Assembly: GCA_963422465.1 (NCBI GenBank)
Contig: OY730173.1
Span: forward strand, 310,001 to 374,000
Reading direction: 5' to 3'
Length of the DNA stretch: 64,000 bases
Source: Lichina pygmaea
Lineage: Eukaryota; Ascomycota; Lichinomycetes; Lichinales; Lichinaceae
The translations under genes and the position numbers were made by a program. Position 1 is the first letter of the stretch, and every line of letters starts with the position of its first letter. Positions 57,747-64,000 of the stretch are shown here, piece after piece. The notes under the pieces are model-generated. The model did not search any database. It was not told the DNA's origin and worked only from the letters and a program-made list of their open reading frames with translations.

Positions 57747-58340
57747 TGTTACAACCCAGGAGGAACACAGTCTTTATATACTCACAGAAAGCAGCAGACA
57801 GGATACTGGACAGAAGTACCAGACAGCATGACACGGGAACCGGTCACGTGACCGGCGAGACAAACCAGGGGGTGCTTGCCGCAGCATGCATATGCACGAA
57901 CAAGTGAGCAAAGTGAGCAGAGCTCACCCAGCTCGCCGCAGTGTGCATGAAAAGTGAGCAAAGTGAGCAGAGCTCACCCAGCTCACCGCAGCGTGCATGA
58001 AAAGTGAGCAAAGTGAGCAGAGCTCACCCAGCTCACCGCAGCGTGCATGAAAAGTGAGCAAAGTGAGCAGAGCTCACTCTGCTCACGAACTGGGCACTAT
58101 ATAGCCAGGTGATAGTTCCCCTATGGAACGATCGTCTTCAACTCATGTTGTGATCCAGACAACTAGATCTACTTCAATACAATCCTTTTGTACGAAGCTG
58201 TTGATCAGGTGTCACCACCACCACGTTCCACCAAACCCCTTCGCACTCCTTGACACTCCTCTCCTGCGAGAACCAACCCGCCTTCCGCCTCTCGCCCTAA
58301 TCCTATACTCAGATAGGACGGTACGGTACGGACCGCAACA
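57747..58340 (+). repeat. 3' LTR of G5 (type B)
   Basis: 594 bp, the same length as the 5' LTR, ending ACCGCAACA and followed by TTCTG. Sense TATA CTATATAG at 58,097-58,104. It keeps more G and C than the 5' LTR at nearly all differing sites near its end. Confidence 0.95.
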
Positions 58341-58345
58341 TTCTG

Positions 58346-59538
58346 GCTGCTTTGTATCTGTCAGGGAAATATTCTAGCTTCCAGCAGGCCTCCAGAACTT
58401 TGGCTATCTTTTCATTGAAAGAGTCTCCTAATACCTTTAGAAATCCATTGGGTAGAGTGTCTTTCCCAGGAGCTGTAAAAGGTTTTTTCTTTTTCAGAAT
58501 ATTGTGGATATCTTCTTTGGAGATTTCCTGAGATAGCTGGTGTTGTTGGTGGTTGGCTGGCTGGTCCTGGGATTCTGGTACTGGCTGGAGAGGTAGAGGG
58601 AAGAACTGGGTTTTGAATACTTCTACCTTTTCTGTGAAAGTTCTGGCAGTTTCTCCATCTTCCTTTGTGAGCTCTGGAACAATTGGAAGTTCTGGTAGTT
58701 TGCCAGCTTTTTCTTTATCCCACTTGGCTATTTTCCAGTGCTTTTGTGTTTCAGCCAGGTTCTGGAGTTGTTCTCTGAATGTCTTTCTTTTAGCATTCTT
58801 GATCAGGTGTTTCTTTTCCTTTATTACCTTTTCAAGTTTGTAGACTGGTTCTTGGTTTTGGAAGACTTTTCTTCTTAGTTTTCTTTCCTCTTTAATTTTC
58901 TCTTTAATCTCTTGGTTCCACCAGGGAACAGTGTACTTTGAGTCTCTCAGAGGTCTTGTTGTCTTGTCAGCCAGTTCTTGAAGAGCTTTGTCCAGATTCT
59001 CCAGATAGTTGTCCACTTCCTCTCTGTTAAGTAGTGGTGGAATAGGGGGAAGATTCTTAGCTTCTTTCTTGACTTGGTCCAGATCTAGTGTTCTCCAGTT
59101 TCTTTGGTGGGTTCTGGCTTTCTTTGGTGTTTCCAGACTTAGAATTGTCTGAACTGGTCTATGGTCTGAACCTGTGTGGAAGTCTAGGTTAATCTGGGAA
59201 GAAATAAAGGAATTAAGAAGTGATATAGAAATAAAAGATAAGTCAATAGCAGAGGAGGGAGGCTCTGCCAGTGTTCTTGCTCTTGTTGGTGTGAAAGGTG
59301 CTATTGCCAGCTCTAGTCCTTGATCATCTGTGAGTTCTTTGAACTTAGTAGCTAGTTCAGAGTAGAGTTGGGAGGATTTTGACCAGGATGGGTGGTGGAG
59401 GTTTGAGTCAGTCAGAAGAATATGTTCTCCTTCTTTCTCCAGTGCCTGGGCCAGTACATCCAGTAGAGCTTCTGCTGATACTCTGTAGTTTTCCTGGCTT
59501 GTGGGTGTGAAGTACAGGTTATGTACCCAGAACGAACA
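58346..59538 (-). mobile_element. LINE L6, 5' part (endonuclease and start of reverse transcriptase)
   Basis: An open frame on the minus strand encodes the C-terminal part of the AP-like endonuclease (LLTDSNLHHPSWSK, SSAIDLSFISISL, TGSDHRPVQTIL), the linker, and the thumb-side entry to the reverse transcriptase up to RYKAAR, where G5 cuts it. Across G5 the frame continues at 51,811. ORF1 and the endonuclease start are lacking: the copy is truncated at about 59,538, where a second LINE begins head to head. Confidence 0.88.
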
Positions 59539-60034
59539 AACTCTTCCCAGAACCACGTTCTTCAAGGACCATCATTTTTGACAAACACCACAATTTGTCA
59601 TATATTCTGGAAAACAGCCGAGTTCCTCTCTGAAACCACTCAAACCTTAAGGTGAAAACCCATCACCTTTGAGAACCACGCCTGTTTGTCAAAAGTTGTG
59701 ATCTTGAATCCACGATCTTCTTCTTCAACAACCAGCAATCTACCCACAACCAGAGAAAGAGTCTCAGGATAAGAGGAATAGTTAGAGTCTGACTGACTCT
59801 GGAGCTAGCAGAGTCTTTGGCTCAAGGAAAGTCTAGATAGGGGGTCTGGTCCCTAGTCTAGGTTAATACTTCTAGCTTTGCCCAGAGCTTAGTTGGAAAA
59901 AGCTGCCCAGGAAAGTCTAGTCTTGGGGATTGGTCCCAGGACTAGATTATTACTGCTGGGAAACCAGGTGACTCTTCTTTCTGGCAGTACTCTGCAGACA
60001 GAAAACACCAAACCAGTGCCAAACAATCTCTAAC

Positions 60035-61315
60035 ATAGCTCCCAAGAAGAAAAAACCCACCTCTTCAGAAAGTAACACCAGAGCTACACCAGCTATACTC
60101 TCCCAACCAGCTTCCAGTCTGCCTAGCACCCAGTCCAGCTCTCCTACCCTCCAACCAGCTCTCCAGAATGACTACAAACTAGTAGACTCCTGGATCAAAA
60201 CCCAACCAGTCCCAGAATCTATTCTGAAAAGCTGGGAAAATATCAAAAAGAACTCCTTCTCTACAGAAGCCCAGTCTAGCTCTACTGGCCTCACCAACAG
60301 AATCTTCCAGGAGCTGGAGAATATCAACAAGCGGCTAGACAAACAAGAAGCCAAGCCATCATATGCCCAGGCTGTCCAAAAATCTATTCCAGCGCAAATC
60401 CCTCTACCTGCAAGAATTCTCAAAGAAGTTCTTGTACATCCTGGTATCCAGCCACCTGACATAGCTAATAGAACTCACATCCAGCTTTTCCAGACTCTTC
60501 AAGACAGACTACCCAGCCCCTACAACAAGCAGGTCAGAGCAGTAAGGAAACTTCCTTCAGGGGATATCCTTATTAACACAGAAAGCCAAGAGACTAAAGT
60601 CTTCCTAGAGAAAAACCCTGCCTGGGTATCAGCTATCTTCACAAAGGAAGCAACCATCCAGCCCAAGAGATTCCCAGTTCTGATCCATGGAGTCAGAACA
60701 GAAGATATCCAACCTGAAGACCTGGAGAAAACCTGCCAGATAATCCAGAACAGCAACCCATCTCTGAGCAAACAAATCACCATCCTGAGAGCCTACTGGT
60801 CTAAGAAGGCTATAGCTCAAAAGAAGCCAGTTACCTCTCTCCACCTGGATCTGGCTACCCCTGAACAAGCCAATCTTTTGATTGAGAGTGGGCTAGTGCT
60901 GGGGCACAGGATGCATGAAGCAGAACCTTTTCTGGCAGACACAGTTATTGCACAATGTTTCAAGTGCTTTGGCTATAGGCACCAAGCACGCTTCTGCAAG
61001 AACAAAGCTGTGTGTGGTGCCTGTGGAGGCCAGCATGAAAGGAGAGCCTGCCAAGTTCCTGAACAGCTTCTCAAGCCAAAATGCTGCAACTGCAGAGGAG
61101 CTCACCCAGCCTGGGCCAGTGTCTGTCCAGTACACCAGGAAGCAGCCAAGAAGGCAAGAGAAGCATGGAACACACGCCCAGGAAAATATGAGATCCCAAC
61201 AGCTACCTCTGTTCCAGCTCTACAACCCCCCCCAGTTATGTCTTTCCCTCTCTCTCAGTCTCTACCAGGAGGGAAAAAACGTAAAACAGCTGAGCCAAGC
61301 AGAAGCTCAGAGTGA
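60035..61315 (+). CDS. LINE ORF1 protein, CCHC zinc knuckles (426 codons)
   Basis: The frame is open over 426 codons. The expected start at 60,035 reads ATA, where L1 has ATG in the same context (A[TC]..AAGAAGAAAAAACCC), so the start codon is probably lost, or a later start is used; the next in-frame ATG is at 60,878. The N-terminus is Lys-rich, then Ser/Pro-rich. Residues about 310-365 hold three knuckle-like motifs: CFKCFGYRHQARFC, CGACGGQHERRAC and CCNCRGAHPAWASVC. The C-terminus ends with a GGKKRK basic patch. ORF1 proteins package LINE RNA. ORF2 follows after 107 bp. Confidence 0.8.
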   Translation: MAPKKKKPTSSESNTRATPAILSQPASSLPSTQSSSPTLQPALQNDYKLVDSWIKTQPVPESILKSWENIKKNSFSTEAQSSSTGLTNRIFQELENINKRLDKQEAKPSYAQAVQKSIPAQIPLPARILKEVLVHPGIQPPDIANRTHIQLFQTLQDRLPSPYNKQVRAVRKLPSGDILINTESQETKVFLEKNPAWVSAIFTKEATIQPKRFPVLIHGVRTEDIQPEDLEKTCQIIQNSNPSLSKQITILRAYWSKKAIAQKKPVTSLHLDLATPEQANLLIESGLVLGHRMHEAEPFLADTVIAQCFKCFGYRHQARFCKNKAVCGACGGQHERRACQVPEQLLKPKCCNCRGAHPAWASVCPVHQEAAKKAREAWNTRPGKYEIPTATSVPALQPPPVMSFPLSQSLPGGKKRKTAEPSRSSE

Positions 61316-61422
61316 CTCAGAGGTGCACTCCCAGAAGTGCAAATTCTTTCTTCAAGATCAGCCAACTCTGGAGGAAAGCTACCAGCTAACTCCTTCAAGA
61401 TCTTTGATGCTGAGATGTCTGC

Positions 61423-64000
61423 ATGAAAGACACAAAGCTGACACTTCTCCAGTATAATGTGCAAAAAAGCCAATCAGTCCAAGAGCTACTGCTAGCAACC
61501 TCAGCTCTCCAAGAGGTGGACATTATTGCACTTCAAGAGCCCTGGAAAAACCCTCACCTAGAAACAAGCACTTCAACTGTTTTCTCTTCCTTTCTTCCTC
61601 TCTACTGTTCAGAGATTGGCAGAACACTTTTTCTTATTAATAAAAATCTGAAACTCTCTTCTCTTCATCCTACCTTCTGGAATAAAGACTTTGTTTCTCT
61701 GGAAATCTACTTGGAAAACTCTCCTACTTCTCTTTGGGTACATAATCTCTACTTCACCCCATCAAGTCAAGAAAACTACACAGAGGCATCAGAAGCTCTT
61801 CTCTGTTTACTCCAAAATGCTTTACAAGAACAAGGACAACATATTCTTCTCACAGACTCAAATCTTCACCACCCAGACTGGTCAAAGAAAAGAAGATTGT
61901 ACTCTGAGACTGCAAACAAGTTTCAAGACCTAATGAAAGATTTAAATCTGGATTTAGCTATTACACCTTTCACCCCTACCAGAGCAAGATCTCTTTCTGA
62001 AAAACCATGTTCTGCTATTGATCTGTCTTTTATTTCTTCTTCTCTTTCTAACTCTCTGATTTTCTCTAAAGTGGCTCTTCAGTTCTTTCATGGGTCTGAC
62101 CACAGACCTGTACTAACCTGCCTGGACCTGGATCCTCCAAGGAAAATCTGGAAACCAGAAAGAAACTGGAGAACACTGGACTCAAACCTTGCAAGAGTAG
62201 AGTGTGAGAAGCTACACCTGCCCTTCCACTTCCAAGACAAATATGAAGTGGATGAGTACTTGGAGTATCTTGACAACTTTCTCCAAGAAATAGCAAGCAA
62301 ATCCACACAGCTCCAGAAGCAATCTGGCCACTCAGTTCCCTGGTGGAATCAAGAGATCCAAAACAAAGTTAAAGAGGAAAGAAGAGTAAGAAGAAAAGTG
62401 CAAAAAAGGCAAGCAAGTCAAGAGGAACTTGAGCAAGCAACTAAGCTCAAGAAAAAGGCAGTCAGAGATGGAAAACAGAACACTTTCAGACACCAAATCC
62501 ATGAGCTGGCCAGCTCTTCAAAGTTCTGGAAGCTTGCAAAGTGGGGAAGGTCCAAAGCCAACAAGACTCCTGATCTTCCTCTGGTTCCTGACCTGGAAAC
62601 ACAAGAAGGAATAGCCAAAACCTTTGAGGAAAAGACTAAAGCCTTCTCACAGCAGTTCTTTCCAAAAGCTCTAGTTCCAGAACCAGGCTCAGAAAGCTCC
62701 CAGACTATCTCTGAGATACAGCTCTCCCAGGAGGTAACATGTGAAGAAGTGGAGCAAATTCTGGCCAAGAAGAAACCTTTCACAGCAGGAGGGAGAGATA
62801 AGCTGCCAAATGGATTTCTGAGAGCTCTGGGGCCTAGGTTCTGCCAAGCTCTAGCTATTCTGACTTCAACATGCTGGAAACTGGAGTACTTCCTTGAAAG
62901 ATTTAAGAGTGCAAAAACAGTCTGCTTGAGGAAACCTGGCAAGGGAACCTACAATCAAGCTAAAGCCTGGCGCCCTATAGCTCTGCTAAACACAACAGGC
63001 AAGCTGATGGAAGCTATTGCTGCAGCCAGACTAAGCAAGATAGCAGAAGAAGCTGGACTATTGCCAGATATCCAGATGGGCTTTAGGAAAGGAAGATCCA
63101 CAGAAGCAGCACTTTTCCTTCTAACCTCCCAAGTGGAAAAAGTCTGGAAGGAAGGCATGGTTGCATCCCTACTCTCACTGGATATCTCAGGAGCCTATGA
63201 CAGAGTTCTCCCCAAGATACTACAGCAAATTCTGAAAAGAAAAAGAATACCTGCCTGGCTAGCTTCCTGGATCTACTCCTTCTGTGATAAGCGCTCGACC
63301 ACTCTTGTCTTTGATGATTCTGAGTCTTGTTCAATTCCTATTCATTGTGGAGTTCCTCAAGGTTCTCCATTATCCTCTATTCTTTTTCTATTCTACATTT
63401 CTGAATTGCATGAGACTGTGCATACTCCCTCTTCTGGTGTATCTGCCCTGGGGTTTGCAGATGATACAAATCTGCTTGCTTTTGGTCACTCCTTGAAAAG
63501 TAACCTTCTGAAGTTAAAGAACACACACCTCAAATGTCTATCATGGGCTGCAAGACATGGAATGGTCTTCTCTCCTGAGAAATATGAAATACTTCATTTT
63601 TCCAGAAGAAGATCAGACAATCTTCAGCTCAAGCTCAGACTGGGGAATGTGATTCTCAAACCAAAAGAAGAAGTGCGAGTACTTGGAGTGTACCTAGATG
63701 CAAAGCTCCACTGGCACAAACACCAGAGGATTATTCTTCAAAAAGCACAGAAAGCACTCTCTTCTCCTTCTAGAACTTCCTATTCTACTTGGGGCTTTCC
63801 AGTTCACACATCACGTCTGGTGTACACTGCTATACTGAGATCTCTACTGAGCTATGCAGTGGGGATCTGGTTTAACCCTCTAAGAAAATCCTCCAATATC
63901 TCTTCTCTTGTTTCATTTCAAAACAGATGCCTAAGACTTATTGGGGGTGCCTTGAAAGCCACTCCTTCTTTTCTATTAGAGAGTGAGCTTTTTCTTCTAC
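61423..64000 (+). CDS. LINE ORF2: AP-endonuclease and reverse transcriptase (partial, 859 codons)
   Basis: The frame is open from ATG 61,423 to the window end. Endonuclease, residues 1-235: LLQYNVQKSQSVQE, IIALQEPWKNP, LLTDSNLHHPDW, SAIDLSFISS and GSDHRPVL (S225-D226-H227), a complete set of catalytic motifs. Reverse transcriptase, from about residue 500: AWRPIALLNTTGKLME, QMGFRKGRSTE, LSLDISGAYDRV, GVPQGSPLSS, FADD at 678-681, and RRRSDNLQLKLRLG. The C-terminal zinc motif should follow outside the window, as in L4. Nothing in the visible part is damaged. By comparison with L4, about 220 residues remain beyond the edge. Confidence 0.9.
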   Translation, partial: MKDTKLTLLQYNVQKSQSVQELLLATSALQEVDIIALQEPWKNPHLETSTSTVFSSFLPLYCSEIGRTLFLINKNLKLSSLHPTFWNKDFVSLEIYLENSPTSLWVHNLYFTPSSQENYTEASEALLCLLQNALQEQGQHILLTDSNLHHPDWSKKRRLYSETANKFQDLMKDLNLDLAITPFTPTRARSLSEKPCSAIDLSFISSSLSNSLIFSKVALQFFHGSDHRPVLTCLDLDPPRKIWKPERNWRTLDSNLARVECEKLHLPFHFQDKYEVDEYLEYLDNFLQEIASKSTQLQKQSGHSVPWWNQEIQNKVKEERRVRRKVQKRQASQEELEQATKLKKKAVRDGKQNTFRHQIHELASSSKFWKLAKWGRSKANKTPDLPLVPDLETQEGIAKTFEEKTKAFSQQFFPKALVPEPGSESSQTISEIQLSQEVTCEEVEQILAKKKPFTAGGRDKLPNGFLRALGPRFCQALAILTSTCWKLEYFLERFKSAKTVCLRKPGKGTYNQAKAWRPIALLNTTGKLMEAIAAARLSKIAEEAGLLPDIQMGFRKGRSTEAALFLLTSQVEKVWKEGMVASLLSLDISGAYDRVLPKILQQILKRKRIPAWLASWIYSFCDKRSTTLVFDDSESCSIPIHCGVPQGSPLSSILFLFYISELHETVHTPSSGVSALGFADDTNLLAFGHSLKSNLLKLKNTHLKCLSWAARHGMVFSPEKYEILHFSRRRSDNLQLKLRLGNVILKPKEEVRVLGVYLDAKLHWHKHQRIILQKAQKALSSPSRTSYSTWGFPVHTSRLVYTAILRSLLSYAVGIWFNPLRKSSNISSLVSFQNRCLRLIGGALKATPSFLLESELFLL

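Larger units (their letters stand above)
51812..58340 (+). mobile_element. Ty3/gypsy chromovirus G5, full length, broken
   Basis: A 6,529-bp fossil with equal 594-bp LTRs (51,812-52,405 and 57,747-58,340) and the duplicated target TTCTG (51,807-51,811 and 58,341-58,345). Parts, all approximate: gag from 52,424 with CCHC knuckle near 53,185-53,230, protease near 54,040 (VDSGASGNYIS), reverse transcriptase 54,600-55,370, RNase H 55,500-55,890, integrase 55,990-56,900, chromodomain 57,110-57,240, antisense Zn2Cys6 region 57,299-57,703. The LTRs differ at about 17 of 594 positions by eye (about 3 percent), all but one transitions, so it is the youngest measurable element here. It has roughly ten breaks. 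Confidence 0.93.
59550..64000 (+). mobile_element. Nearly full-length Tad1-like LINE (L7), open at right edge
   Basis: 5' untranslated region 59,550-60,034, ORF1 60,035-61,315, ORF2 from 61,423 beyond the window. The left end lies head to head with L6; the exact border is within about 10 bp. ORF2 has no stop over 859 codons, so the element looks young. Reverse-transcriptase identity to L4 is about 98 percent at protein level. Confidence 0.9.

Overview
The window reads as nuclear DNA of a filamentous ascomycete (Pezizomycotina; a sordariomycete is my guess, made without any search). The grounds are short 42-257 bp introns with GT..AG ends and CTAAC/CTGAC branch sites, orthologues of typical fungal genes, pyrimidine-rich leaders, chromodomain-bearing Ty3/gypsy elements, Tad1-like LINEs, pogo/Fot1-like DNA transposons and a heavy transition bias in the LTR elements.

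Layout: 1-28,473 is a nested repeat block. 28,474-48,433 is a gene island of about 20 kb. 48,434-64,000 is a second nested repeat block. The island carries six genes: a possible small secreted protein (28,867-29,537, +), the U-box/cyclophilin PPIL2 orthologue (31,191-33,207, -, 5 exons), a cysteine-rich secreted protein with a Kex2-like site (34,174-35,039, +, 3 exons), a Mediator Med2-like protein (36,347-38,070, -, 3 exons), a Pub1/TIA1-type RNA-binding protein (41,002-43,033, +, 4 exons) and a PIF1 helicase (44,442-47,276, +, 4 exons). A short pogo-like element with about 120-bp terminal inverted repeats lies between the Med2-like gene and pub1.

The left block preserves a readable history. 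A pogo-like transposon was hit by a chromovirus (G2, target duplication AAGCT). G2 was then hit by a chimeric LINE (duplication ATCAAAGAAGAA) and, in its 3' LTR, by a second chromovirus (E3, duplication CACCA). Recombination between two inverted LINE copies then flipped about 12.6 kb, so the two halves of G2, of the pogo element and of another LTR now lie apart. Another chromovirus (G1, CAACT) sits inside an older gypsy element (E0). In the right block a chromovirus (G5, TTCTG) sits inside a LINE, and a nearly whole LINE runs off the right edge with an open ORF2. All the LTR elements are fossils with many breaks, whereas the LINEs look young.

The most unusual signal is in the chromovirus family. 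Between the chromodomain and the 3' LTR every copy carries an ORF on the opposite strand. It encodes a protein with exact Zn2Cys6 (GAL4-type) cysteine spacing and sits about 70 bp downstream of an antisense-facing TATA box at the LTR edge. This antisense gene and the palindromic U3 repeats differ together between subfamilies while the pol region stays nearly identical, which suggests an exchangeable regulator/operator cassette.
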